A stretch of DNA of 32,074 nt. Origin: an uncultured Halieaceae bacterium (GTDB taxonomy: Bacteria; Pseudomonadota; Gammaproteobacteria; Pseudomonadales; Halieaceae). The stretch spans positions 1 to 32,074 of the forward strand of contig CAJXCR010000015.1 in NCBI GenBank assembly GCA_913051825.1, given 5' to 3'. Under the pieces are notes generated by a model, which saw only the letters and a list, made by a program, of their open reading frames with translations, was not told the origin of the DNA and did no database searches. Position numbers and translations under genes: made by a program. Positions 15,871-24,141 of the stretch are shown piece after piece; position 1 is the stretch's first letter; each line of letters begins with the position of its first letter.

Positions 15871-16128
15871 AGACTACAAATTGTAAAACAGATCGTACAT
15901 GTTCGAGGTAAATATCAATATTTATTCTTATCTTTTCCCAATAGTGGGCATTTTAGACGTTTAGAGTTTTCCATTTACTAGCGCCCAGTATGTCTAGTTA
16001 AAAATGGTAAGGTTTAACAGTTAGTTTTTAAATGGTCTTAAATTAGCTCAAAATTATAGATGAGATAGATCTTAATTGACGTAATTCTATTTGCCCTTGG
16101 ACTCGTCATCGATATTGGTTAGATTATT
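15871..16128. other. Intergenic region upstream of the hydroxylase operon
   Basis: These 258 nt separate the 3' end of rmuC from the hydroxylase start, both on minus. Besides the palindrome at 15893-15906 they are AT-rich with no convincing open frame. On minus, TTGGGA (about 15944-15949) could be a -35 box, with AT-rich -10 options about 16 nt on, which would place the palindrome downstream of the promoter. I give this little weight. No clear rmuC terminator is visible. Confidence 0.35.
15893..15906. promoter_or_regulatory. Candidate IclR-type operator
   Basis: TCGTACATGTTCGA is a 14-nt palindrome, matching its own reverse complement at 12 of 14 positions; the exceptions are the fourth and eleventh bases. 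It lies 23 nt before the start of the hydroxylase operon whose last gene is an IclR regulator. IclR-family operators are commonly palindromes of about this size. I did not find a second copy by eye near the other genes of the region. Confidence 0.5.
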
Positions 16129-17349
16129 TCAGTTAAGAGCATCTTTCGATTTTGGTGTGTCAGACTTATTCTGGAATGATTTTGATGTTTTGGCTCCAAG
16201 AGTTTTCAGTTTTTCTGCTCGACTGATCATATTCCCGCGCCCACCTTCCAGCTTATTCTTGGCGTCTTCAAAAGACGTTTGTGCTTGCTCAAGTCTCTCG
16301 CCAACTTGTGAAAAAACTTTGAAAAAATTAACAAATTTGTCGTAAAGTTGGCCAGCTTCACGCGCTATTTGTTCAGCATTTCGATTCTGATTTTCTATTC
16401 TCCATAGATTTTCTATAGTTCTTAAGGAGGGCATCAAAAGGCTAGGAGATACTAATCCAATATTGTGAGTCATCGCTAAGTCAAAAAGGTTCGGTGAATC
16501 CTTTAAAGCTCTTAAAAGCGCTTCATCTATCGCTATAAAGATTAGTACGAAATCTAGCGTTTGGTGTGATATAAGGTTTTGATAGTTCTTCTTGGCAAGT
16601 CCTTTAATGTGATTCTCGATAGAATTTACATGCTTCTGACGAAAAATCTTCTCCTCTTCTGTAGTTTCTGAATTTATCGATTTTTCGTAATCTATCAGCG
16701 AAACTTTTGAATCGACCACTATGACTTTGTTGTCAGGTAATGTTATTAGAATATCAGGTTGGACAGTTTTACCTTCTGTTGTTTTTTGAGTTTTTTGCAC
16801 TAAATAATGCAGGTCCTTTTTTAGTCCTGAATTTTCCAGTATTTTTTCTAGAACCATTTCACCCCAGTTACCTTGAGTTTTGGAATCACCTTTCAATGCT
16901 TTTGTGAGATTGTCAGCATTTAAACTCAAAGCTAAACCTAGATCACGAATTTGTTTTAGTTCGTCTCTAACTTGTTGGCGTTCTTTAGCATCCTCTGTTC
17001 TAGATGTGACAATTCTTCTGTCGAATCTGTCGAGCTGCTCTTTAAAGGGATTCATGAGTTGCTCAACAGCTTCTTTATTTTGTTTCGAAAATTTTTCAGA
17101 TTTCTTATCAAGAATACGACTGGCAGTAACTTCGAACTCTTTGGCCAATTCCAGTCGAGCGCTTTCCATTCGTTCCTTATTTTCCTCGAGATTCCTTTTC
17201 TCGGCCTGAAGCTCAGCTTCTAGTTTTGCTGCGCGCTGTACTTCTCTCAAGTATTTATCGTTTAATTGTCGATTTGTTATCCAAAGTAGAATTAAAATGA
17301 CAAGAATGGTTACAAGACTCGCCGCTACTAAGAAATTCAAAGAAGTCAT
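16129..17349 (-). CDS. rmuC: DNA recombination protein RmuC
   Basis: A RmuC-family protein, linked in E. coli to limiting inversion at short inverted repeats and containing a restriction-nuclease-like core. I chose ATG 17349 (406 aa), which gives the usual design: a transmembrane helix (about 3-25), a long coiled coil (about 30-150) and the RmuC domain with QGNWGEMVLEKILENSGL (160-177), PDILITLPDNKVIVVDSKVSL (residues 198-218) and LDFVLIFIAIDEALL. An in-frame ATG at 17400 would add 17 residues before the membrane helix. Neither start has a good ribosome-binding site. The C-terminus is a charged tail. It lies 137 nt downstream of a small secreted-protein gene on the same strand. Confidence 0.92.
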   Translation of the reverse strand: MTSLNFLVAASLVTILVILILLWITNRQLNDKYLREVQRAAKLEAELQAEKRNLEENKERMESARLELAKEFEVTASRILDKKSEKFSKQNKEAVEQLMNPFKEQLDRFDRRIVTSRTEDAKERQQVRDELKQIRDLGLALSLNADNLTKALKGDSKTQGNWGEMVLEKILENSGLKKDLHYLVQKTQKTTEGKTVQPDILITLPDNKVIVVDSKVSLIDYEKSINSETTEEEKIFRQKHVNSIENHIKGLAKKNYQNLISHQTLDFVLIFIAIDEALLRALKDSPNLFDLAMTHNIGLVSPSLLMPSLRTIENLWRIENQNRNAEQIAREAGQLYDKFVNFFKVFSQVGERLEQAQTSFEDAKNKLEGGRGNMISRAEKLKTLGAKTSKSFQNKSDTPKSKDALN

Positions 17350-17486
17350 ATAGGAAAAAGCAAAACTAGCCCTTAGAGCAACTGGTTGTCGGCGACGCAT
17401 TAAGATGAAGGAGTCTAATATGCCTGCATCTCATTTAATGAGCCAGCAAAACCTCTAGCACTTGAACTTAACTGAGGATAAGGCTC

Positions 17487-17894
17487 TTATTGATTGGCCG
17501 CTTTATACTCACGAATTTCAATATTAAACTCACCTGCAATTGCCGCTTCACTATCCACTGCAGCGTTGTATTTAGCCAGCATAGCCTCGTGAGCTGCTTT
17601 TGCTTCGTCGTCGGCCTCCAAAACTAGTTGCCTCATTTCATCGAGTTTAGCATCTATGGTTGCTTGAGCAGCTGAAAGATCGTCGCCGACCTCTTCATCT
17701 ATTCCAACCAAGCAAGCTCGATATTGAACGACTTCTGCTTGAAAAGCTTTCATAGCTTTCTGGCCAGCTAGCATGTCCTCAAGAGTCGACACGGCTCCAT
17801 CAGGAAGTTTTGGCGCTGAGGGCGAACCACATTCGGCGATGGCATAAATACTGAAAAACGAAAGACTTACTATTAGGATGCTTTTCCGAATCAT
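17487..17894 (-). CDS. Small secreted protein of unknown function
   Basis: A 135-aa protein with a clear signal peptide (about 1-20, ending AIA) and a very strong ribosome-binding site (GGGGGAG just before the ATG). The mature part is acidic and mostly helical, rich in Ala and Glu, with SPSAPKLPDGAVSTLEDMLAGQKAMKAFQAEVVQYRACL near its start and two cysteines (22 and 61) that could form a disulphide. AIAEC does not fit a lipobox well, so I expect a soluble periplasmic protein. I recall similar proteins annotated as hypothetical in gammaproteobacteria, but I know no function. Confidence 0.82.
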   Translation of the reverse strand: MIRKSILIVSLSFFSIYAIAECGSPSAPKLPDGAVSTLEDMLAGQKAMKAFQAEVVQYRACLVGIDEEVGDDLSAAQATIDAKLDEMRQLVLEADDEAKAAHEAMLAKYNAAVDSEAAIAGEFNIEIREYKAANQ

Positions 17895-17985
17895 TTTCTC
17901 CCCCTTTTTTAAAAAAAATAATTACAAAATTTGAAACTATTAAATATACAGTAACAAGCTAAGCGAGATCTGCCAAGCTCCAATT

Positions 17986-18005
17986 AACTAAAATTTCTTT
18001 TAGTT
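17986..18005. repeat. Perfect 8-bp hairpin between the secreted protein and uvrD
   Basis: AACTAAAA (17986-17993) pairs exactly with TTTTAGTT (17998-18005) around a 4-nt loop TTTC. It lies 51 nt before the uvrD start, in the space between divergent genes, so it is not placed as a terminator of either. The stem is AT-rich. Its role is unknown. Confidence 0.4.
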
Positions 18006-18056
18006 GTTTAGTACCAGTTGAGTGAGCGATTCGACTATTTTAGGTAAACTATATTA

Positions 18057-20204
18057 ATGGATGTTTCAGAAATATTGTCTCCACTAAATGATGTTCAACG
18101 CAATGCCGTTGCTTCAGAGAATCCAAGCATGCTCGTGCTTGCCGGAGCAGGAAGTGGCAAAACCCGTGTTCTTGTTCATCGAATAGCATGGCTGATACGA
18201 GCTAAAAATATTTCTCCCCAAAGCATACTCGCAGTCACCTTCACAAATAAAGCGGCGAGAGAGATGCGTAATCGAATAGAAGAAATGTTGCAAATACCAG
18301 CTCATGGAATGTGGGTCGGCACATTTCATGGGCTCGCCCACCGACTACTTAAACATCATTGGCGTGAGGCTAACTTAGTAGAGAATTTTCAAATACTCGA
18401 TAATGATGATCAGATGCGACTGGTAAAACGCGTTGTTCGAAGTTTAGGCCTAGATGAATCTCGGTGGCCGATAAAACAAGCGCAATGGTATATCAATGGC
18501 CAGAAGGATGAGGGCCTCCGGGCGGCGGATATTGAACCTCCGTTGGGTGACTTACATATCAAAACGATGGTCAAAATTTACCACGAATATGAGCAAGCAT
18601 GCGCCCGTGGCAGCCTCGTAGATTTCGCTGAACTTCTTCTCAGGGCCTATGAACTATTCTTGAAAAATCCAGATTTGCTGAGCCACTATCAACAACGATT
18701 CAGACAGATCTTGGTAGACGAGTTTCAAGATACCAACACTATCCAGTACGCGTGGTTAAAAATATTATCCGGCTCCAAAGTTCCTGTTATCGCAGTTGGA
18801 GATGATGACCAATCGATTTATGGTTGGCGCGGTGCGAAGATCCAAAATATTCATAGTTTTTCCGAAGAATTTCTTGGCACAGAAACAGTGAGGTTGGAAC
18901 AGAATTATCGATCAACTCAGACCATACTCCGAGCTGCAAACGCTGTAATCGAAGTGAATCAAGGTCGCTTGGGAAAGAACCTTTGGACTTCTGGGGATGA
19001 AGGACAAGAAATTACGCTATACGCAGGGTTCAACGAGCAGGATGAGGCTCGATATATCGTGGAGCAGGTACAAAGCTGGGTCTTGGAAGGGCAAGATAGA
19101 TCATCGGTAGGTGTTTTATATAGATCAAATGCACAATCAAGAGTCCTGGAAGATGCATTTATTAGTGAAGGAATTCCTTATAGAATTTACGGAGGTCAGC
19201 GATTCTATGAGCGTATGGAAATTCGGAATGCGCTGGCTTACATGAGACTAGTGGTTAATCGAAGTGATGACGCAGCTTTTGAGCGTGTTATCAATACCCC
19301 GCCTAGAGGTATTGGAAGTAAAACAATAGAAGTACTTCGTGACTTGTCTCGTTCACAAAATGTTTCCCTTTGGGAAACAATTACACTTGCATCCGAGCAT
19401 GGTGGTCTAGCAACAAGATCGTTAACAGCTATCTTAGGATTCAAAAGCTTGATCGATGAAATTGATACAGAGGTGAATTCACTTTCCTTTGAAGAATTAG
19501 TCGATTGCACTATTAAGTCATCAGGACTATTGGCTTATCATGAAAGAGAGACCGGAGAGAAAGGACAAGCTCGTGTCGAGAACCTTGAAGAACTCGTCAG
19601 CGCAGCGCGCGAATTTTCGCCAGAGACGAACGGATTGTCTCCATTGCAGCAATTTGTTGATGCAGCGGCGTTAGAGGCCGGTGACAGCCAAGCAAACGAT
19701 TATGAGGATAGTGTGCAGTTAATGACACTCCATTCAGCTAAAGGACTAGAGTTTCCGTTGGTTATTTTGGCTGGTATGGAAGAAAATCTTTTCCCACATC
19801 GCATGTCTCTCGAAGAACCTGGCAGACTTGAAGAAGAACGGAGGCTTTGCTACGTAGGGATTACAAGAGCCATGAAAAATTTAATAATTACCTATGCTGA
19901 GACCAGGCGCCTTCACGGCAGCGAATCATTTAATACCCCGTCTCGATTTATTCGAGAAATACCACAGGAGCTATTATGTGAAGTGCGAGTGACTAAATCC
20001 GGAGTTAAATATAATAAATTTCCACAGGCTAATATTCCAGATACTGGCTTTGACTTGGGTCAAAGGGTGTATCACCAGATTTTTGGAGAAGGTGTCGTTT
20101 TAAACTTTGAAGGTCGTGGTGACAATGCTAGGGTTGAGGTTAATTTTGACTCTGAGGGTAGTAAGTGGCTAGTACTGCAGTATGCGAATCTCCAAATTGT
20201 TTAA
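18057..20204 (+). CDS. uvrD: DNA helicase II UvrD
   Basis: An SF1A 3'-5' helicase for nucleotide-excision and mismatch repair. At 715 aa it is close to E. coli UvrD (720). Helicase motifs run in order: Walker A GAGSGKT (30-36), motif Ia VTFTNKAAREM, Walker B VDEFQDTN (220-227), GDDDQSIYGWRGA (248-260), LEQNYRST (280-287), LMTLHSAKGLEFP and YVGITRAM. The C-terminal Tudor-like domain GQRVYHQIFGEGVVLNFEG supports UvrD over Rep or PcrA. The start ATG follows only a weak AGGT at 18042-18045. TTGAGT (18018-18023) with TAGGTA 17 nt later is a possible promoter very close to the start. The TRAP binding protein follows after 22 nt on the same strand, so read-through is likely. Confidence 0.97.
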   Translation: MDVSEILSPLNDVQRNAVASENPSMLVLAGAGSGKTRVLVHRIAWLIRAKNISPQSILAVTFTNKAAREMRNRIEEMLQIPAHGMWVGTFHGLAHRLLKHHWREANLVENFQILDNDDQMRLVKRVVRSLGLDESRWPIKQAQWYINGQKDEGLRAADIEPPLGDLHIKTMVKIYHEYEQACARGSLVDFAELLLRAYELFLKNPDLLSHYQQRFRQILVDEFQDTNTIQYAWLKILSGSKVPVIAVGDDDQSIYGWRGAKIQNIHSFSEEFLGTETVRLEQNYRSTQTILRAANAVIEVNQGRLGKNLWTSGDEGQEITLYAGFNEQDEARYIVEQVQSWVLEGQDRSSVGVLYRSNAQSRVLEDAFISEGIPYRIYGGQRFYERMEIRNALAYMRLVVNRSDDAAFERVINTPPRGIGSKTIEVLRDLSRSQNVSLWETITLASEHGGLATRSLTAILGFKSLIDEIDTEVNSLSFEELVDCTIKSSGLLAYHERETGEKGQARVENLEELVSAAREFSPETNGLSPLQQFVDAAALEAGDSQANDYEDSVQLMTLHSAKGLEFPLVILAGMEENLFPHRMSLEEPGRLEEERRLCYVGITRAMKNLIITYAETRRLHGSESFNTPSRFIREIPQELLCEVRVTKSGVKYNKFPQANIPDTGFDLGQRVYHQIFGEGVVLNFEGRGDNARVEVNFDSEGSKWLVLQYANLQIV

Positions 20205-20226
20205 TCAGGCCGAATGAGAGTTAACC

Positions 20227-21390
20227 ATGTCGACATATTCAAATAAGCAATCGCTAGTAATATTATTTCTCATCGTGCTCCTAGTAGCCGTAGTAGGATT
20301 TTGGGCTGTTGAGAAAACGAATATTTCTTCTAATGACGATTCTCAATATCAAGGTGAGCTAGAAAAAGCTCGGATCGAGTGGAAGATTATAACTACGTGG
20401 CCAAAAAACTTGCCCGGTCTGGGTCAAGGTCCAGAAACCTTTGCTCGTTATCTTGGGGAAATGAGCGGAGGAAAACTATCAGCTCGTGTGTATGGCGCCG
20501 GTGAAATAGTGCCGGCTTTAGACGTATTTGACGCAGTTTCACTTGGTGTTGCGGAAGTAGGTCATGGGGCTTCTTATTACTGGAAGGGGAAAATACCCGC
20601 ATCCGTTTTTTTTACAGCTATTCCCTTTGGCATGACGGCTCAAGAAATGAATGGTTGGTTTCATTATGGTGGTGGCTTGGAGATTTGGGAAGAAGTTTAC
20701 GCTCCCTTTAATGTGGTTCCTCTAGCAGGAGGCAGCACAGGTGTGCAGATGGCGGGGTGGTTTAATCGCGAAATAAACTCTGTGGAAGACGTTAAGGGTC
20801 TAAAAATGCGTATTCCAGGAATGGCAGGTGAGGTATTTACAGCGATTGGCGGAACGACTGTTCAAATCGCTGGGGGCGAACTTTATACTTCTCTACAGAC
20901 AGGGGTAATAGATGCAACGGAATGGGTAGGCCCTTATAACGATTTGGCGCTTGGCCTCCATGAAATCGCGAAATATTATTACTATCCAGGCTGGCATGAG
21001 CCAGGTGCGATGTTGGAATTTATCGTTAATAAAGATGCACTTAAAAAGTTGTCTCCTGAATTAAGAGCAATTGTTAAACACGCGGCAAGGGCGGCTAATC
21101 AAGATATGCTTGACGAGTTCACAGCTAGAAATAATGATGCGCTGGTTAATCTTGTTGAAAATCATGGTGTTCAAGTTCGTAGATTGCCGGATGATGTTCT
21201 TTTAGCGCTGTATTTAGCGAGTCAGGAAGTAATGCAAGAATTAATTGAAAAAGATCCTATGGCAGCGAAGGTCCACGAGTCATTTTCAAATTTCTACGAT
21301 GGTGTTAGGCAGTATCATCATATTTCTGAGCAAGCGTATATAAATGCTCGCGACAAGGTCATTGATGCATCAAACCTCACTAGGGATTGA
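20227..21390 (+). CDS. TRAP transporter substrate-binding protein, TakP-like DctP
   Basis: A 387-aa periplasmic binding protein of the DctP family, with an N-terminal hydrophobic helix (about 9-27) that acts as signal or anchor. It follows TakP, the Rhodobacter alpha-keto acid binding protein, very closely: ITTWPKNLPGLG, YGAGEIVPALDVFDAVS, FFTAIPFGMTAQEMNGW, GVQMAGWF, LKMRIPG, IDATEWVGPYNDLALG and YYYPGWHEPGAMLE. The residues matching the TakP ligand set are Gln174, Arg195 and Trp233. A 2-oxo acid or lactate-type monocarboxylate ligand is likely, with Na-driven uptake through DctQ and DctM. Unusually, the permease genes lie on the opposite strand, facing this gene and overlapping its 3' end by 11 nt. 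Confidence 0.94.
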   Translation: MSTYSNKQSLVILFLIVLLVAVVGFWAVEKTNISSNDDSQYQGELEKARIEWKIITTWPKNLPGLGQGPETFARYLGEMSGGKLSARVYGAGEIVPALDVFDAVSLGVAEVGHGASYYWKGKIPASVFFTAIPFGMTAQEMNGWFHYGGGLEIWEEVYAPFNVVPLAGGSTGVQMAGWFNREINSVEDVKGLKMRIPGMAGEVFTAIGGTTVQIAGGELYTSLQTGVIDATEWVGPYNDLALGLHEIAKYYYYPGWHEPGAMLEFIVNKDALKKLSPELRAIVKHAARAANQDMLDEFTARNNDALVNLVENHGVQVRRLPDDVLLALYLASQEVMQELIEKDPMAAKVHESFSNFYDGVRQYHHISEQAYINARDKVIDASNLTRD

Positions 21391-22744
21391 GATGATTAGG
21401 TAGCCAGGTAGCAATAGATGGCCAAATCCATAGCGCGATTAGTATTCCTATCTGGATGATTATAAAAGGGATGACACCTTTATAAATATCGATAGTCTTT
21501 ACGCTTTCAGGTGCTACGCCACGAAGATAAAAAAGCGCAAACCCGAAGGGCGGGGTCAAGAATGAAGTTTGAAGGTTAATTGCTATCATTATACCTAACC
21601 AAATTGGATCCAAGCCCATTGCTAGTAGCACCGGTCCCACTATCGGTACGACTAAAAAAGTAATTTCTATAAAATCTAATATAAAACCCAGCAGAAAAAT
21701 GACAACCATTACAATTAAGGTTGCCTCCATTACTCCTCCACCTAGATTAGATAAATAAGTGTGTATAAGGTCTTCTCCTCCAAAACCTCTAAAGACGAGA
21801 GAGAAAAGAGCAGCGCCAATCAGAATCATAAACACCATACTGGTAGTTTCCATTGTGCTTATGGCCACAGCTTGAAGTTTAGGTAGATCCAATTTTTTTC
21901 TAAGCCACGCCAAAATCAGTGCACCAATGGCTCCCACCCCTGCAGCCTCAGTTGGTGTGGCCGCACCAGCGATTATCGATCCTAATACAATCAACATCAG
22001 AGACACTGGAGGTAATAAACCGGATACTAAATTCTTTAATTTAAAGTCTTGGAGACGCGCAGGGGGCATAGAACTTGGTTTTAGTTGGGCTGTTAACAAA
22101 ATATAAATTAAATAAAGCAAGACAAGTAATAGCCCTGGTATAAGAGCTCCTACGAACAAATCACCAACCGAAACGGTCTTAACATTTACGGTCTCTGTCG
22201 ACAGTTGAGCTTGTTGATATGCGCTAGAAATAATGTCTCCAAGTAAAACTAGAGCAATAGAAGGTGGGATAATCTGCCCTAGTGTACCAGTGGCACAAAT
22301 TGTTCCAGTAGCGATGGAGCTTGAATAGCCGCTCCTGAGCATCGTTGGCAATGAAAGCAATCCCATAGTAACAACCGTGGCTCCTACTATTCCCGTACTA
22401 GCTGCCAAAAGCATCCCAACTAGAACTATAGAAATACCGAGGCCGCCCCGCACAGAACCAAAAGCACTTGCCATATTCTCCAGCAACTCTTCCGCAATTT
22501 TGGATTTTTCTAGAGTAATTCCCATTAAAATAAATAAGGGCACAGCTACCAGGGTTACGTTAGTGATAGTCCCGTATAATCTTCCGGGAAATGCGATGAG
22601 ATATGATGAATCAAAGGTACCTGTAATAATTCCTCCGGCAGCAAACGCCAGTGCTGTGCCGGCTAAGGTTAAGGCCACCGGATAGCCGAACAGAAGAAGC
22701 AAACATAGCGCCAAGAACATCCAGATGGCGATAGTCCCTTCCAT
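21380..22744 (-). CDS. TRAP transporter large permease subunit, DctM
   Basis: A 454-aa polytopic inner-membrane protein, the transport channel of a TRAP system, with about twelve hydrophobic spans. Characteristic segments include FPGRLYGTITNVTLVAVPLFILMG, KSKIAEELLENMASAFGSVRGGLGISIVLVGMLLAASTGIVGATVVTMGLLSLP, ATGTLGQIIPPSIALVLLGD and LGSIIAGAATPTEAAGVGAIGAL. The long STGIVGATVVTMG form matches DctM partners of TakP-type binding proteins, in line with the neighbouring dctP. The start overlaps the dctQ stop by 1 nt (TAATG), so the two are translationally coupled. The 3' end overlaps dctP on the other strand by 11 nt. Confidence 0.94.
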   Translation of the reverse strand: MEGTIAIWMFLALCLLLLFGYPVALTLAGTALAFAAGGIITGTFDSSYLIAFPGRLYGTITNVTLVAVPLFILMGITLEKSKIAEELLENMASAFGSVRGGLGISIVLVGMLLAASTGIVGATVVTMGLLSLPTMLRSGYSSSIATGTICATGTLGQIIPPSIALVLLGDIISSAYQQAQLSTETVNVKTVSVGDLFVGALIPGLLLVLLYLIYILLTAQLKPSSMPPARLQDFKLKNLVSGLLPPVSLMLIVLGSIIAGAATPTEAAGVGAIGALILAWLRKKLDLPKLQAVAISTMETTSMVFMILIGAALFSLVFRGFGGEDLIHTYLSNLGGGVMEATLIVMVVIFLLGFILDFIEITFLVVPIVGPVLLAMGLDPIWLGIMIAINLQTSFLTPPFGFALFYLRGVAPESVKTIDIYKGVIPFIIIQIGILIALWIWPSIATWLPNHLNP

Positions 22745-23262
22745 TATTTACATGTATCCTCATTCAAAATCACAAGAACTGCACGAAACGTTTCAGCTAG
22801 CCCCTGAAGAATAAGACCAACAGCCATCATTGGTAAAAGTGATTTTAATAAATATACCGCGGGAATTCCCCCTGGATCGGCTGATACTTCTTTCATCGAC
22901 CAGGATTGGGCGACATAATCTAATGTGATAAAAAAGATGAAAAGACAAAATGGGATTAGGAAAACTATGTTTCCGATAGCGTCAACCCACGCTTGACTCC
23001 TAGAATCAAGTTTTCGGTAAAAAATGTCGACACGAACATGTTTGCCTGATTTTAGAGTATAAATAGCACCCAGCATAAATAGGCTACCATGCAAGTAAGT
23101 TACGGCTTCTTGCGCAAAGATAGATCCTAAATTTAATCCATACCTCAGAAACACAACTAACCCTGTCAGAAGTGCCATTATGATAGCCGCCCATGACAAA
23201 CACTTGCCAAAATATTCTGTTACATTATCAATAGTTGAAATTATTTTAGAGATGAGGAACAT
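22744..23262 (-). CDS. TRAP transporter small permease subunit, DctQ
   Basis: A 172-aa protein with four predicted membrane helices (about 15-38, 44-65, 93-113 and 130-152), typical of the DctQ component that pairs with DctM. Family marks are TEYFGKCLSWAAIIMALLTGLVVFLRYGLN, QEAVTYLHGSLFMLGAIYTLKSGKHVRVDIFY and the LLPMMAVGLILQGLAE end. It is the first gene of the dctQM pair. A TATAAT box on minus (23299-23304) lies 37 nt upstream of its start codon, so the pair probably has its own promoter, divergent from yaaA. Confidence 0.92.
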   Translation of the reverse strand: MFLISKIISTIDNVTEYFGKCLSWAAIIMALLTGLVVFLRYGLNLGSIFAQEAVTYLHGSLFMLGAIYTLKSGKHVRVDIFYRKLDSRSQAWVDAIGNIVFLIPFCLFIFFITLDYVAQSWSMKEVSADPGGIPAVYLLKSLLPMMAVGLILQGLAETFRAVLVILNEDTCK

Positions 23263-23298
23263 AGCTTTGAGTGCTTTAGGATCCGGTGGCTTGTAGGT

Positions 23299-23304
23299 AT
23301 TATA
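23299..23304 (-). promoter_or_regulatory. Candidate -10 box for dctQM
   Basis: On minus this reads TATAAT, an exact sigma-70 -10 consensus, 37 nt before the dctQ start codon. I see no good -35 at the usual spacing, so the promoter is only a candidate. Confidence 0.4.
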
Positions 23305-23312
23305 ACTTTGAT

Positions 23313-23340
23313 TTGCTGAACTTGCGCTATGCGCTATTAA
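23313..23340 (+). promoter_or_regulatory. Candidate sigma-70 promoter for yaaA
   Basis: TTGCTG (23313-23318) and TATTAA (23335-23340) are 16 nt apart. Transcription would start about 10 nt before the yaaA ATG, giving a very short leader that just includes the AGGA ribosome-binding site at 23345-23348. The spacer holds a small palindrome GCGC-TAT-GCGC (23324-23334). Confidence 0.35.
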
Positions 23341-23356
23341 AATTAGGATACGAAAT

Positions 23357-24139
23357 ATGTTGACTGTAATCTCACCCGCTAAAACACTTAACTTTGATAG
23401 TCATGTGGTCGGGTTCGGCCATACTGAACCTGAACACTTGAATGCTGCTGCTGACCTTGTCGATGATGCTAGAACTCTTTCCAAGACAAAGATTGCTTCT
23501 TTGATGGGTGTTAGTGAAAAAATTGCTAATCTTAATTATCAAAGATTCCAAGAATGGGAGCTAGCTTCCTCTATCCCAAAAGCCAAACAGGCCATTTTTG
23601 CATTCAAGGGAGATGTCTATAGTGGCCTCGCTGCTGACGAACTTGCGCCTGATATTATTAATTTTGCACAAGACCACCTAAGAATTTTATCCGGCTTGTA
23701 TGGCGTTCTTAGGCCGCTTGATTTGATGCAGCCTTATCGATTAGAAATGGGCTTGAAGCTATCAAATAGAGGCGGTAAGGATCTGTATAGCTTTTGGGGT
23801 AATAGAATTACTAATAGCTTAAACAACGCATTAAAAGCTTCTGAATCTATGATTTTGGTAAACTTGGCTTCTAATGAATATTTTAAGTCGGTCAATCAGA
23901 ATTTACTCGAAGCAGAGGTTATAACTCCGATCTTTAAAGATTTACGTGGAGGATCATATAAGATCATAAGCTTTTACGCCAAAAAAGCCCGTGGTCAGAT
24001 GGCTCGATATATTGCAAGCAAAAAAATTAATAACCCCAAGAAGCTTAGAAACTTCTCAGAAGCTGGATATCGGTTTAGCAGTGCAGAATCTAATGATGGA
24101 GAGATGTATTTTTTCCGTGATGAATTACCTACCAAATAA
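23357..24139 (+). CDS. yaaA: Peroxide stress protein YaaA (DUF328/UPF0246)
   Basis: A 260-aa YaaA protein. In E. coli it is induced by OxyR and limits free iron and DNA damage during peroxide stress; it also binds DNA. The match runs end to end: ISPAKTL (5-11), AIFAFKGDVYSGL, LRILSGLYGVLRPLDLMQPYRLEMGLKL, DLYSFWGN, VNLASNEYFKSV and KIISFYAKKARGQMARYI. Length is normal. The start has AGGA 8 nt upstream. I see no clear OxyR site. A DUF938 methyltransferase follows on the same strand after 63 nt that contain an AT-rich inverted repeat. Confidence 0.96.
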   Translation: MLTVISPAKTLNFDSHVVGFGHTEPEHLNAAADLVDDARTLSKTKIASLMGVSEKIANLNYQRFQEWELASSIPKAKQAIFAFKGDVYSGLAADELAPDIINFAQDHLRILSGLYGVLRPLDLMQPYRLEMGLKLSNRGGKDLYSFWGNRITNSLNNALKASESMILVNLASNEYFKSVNQNLLEAEVITPIFKDLRGGSYKIISFYAKKARGQMARYIASKKINNPKKLRNFSEAGYRFSSAESNDGEMYFFRDELPTK

Positions 24140-24141
24140 TT

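Noticed and set aside
16880-17209. 109-codon plus-strand frame inside rmuC
   Set aside because: It is Ser/Leu/Phe-rich, the usual antisense shadow of a Lys/Glu-rich coiled coil.
17937-17951. LexA (SOS)-like site upstream of uvrD
   Set aside because: The right half ATACAG is good, but the left half reads CTAT and the spacing is one base short of the consensus. It is also about 105 nt from uvrD and nearer the divergent gene.
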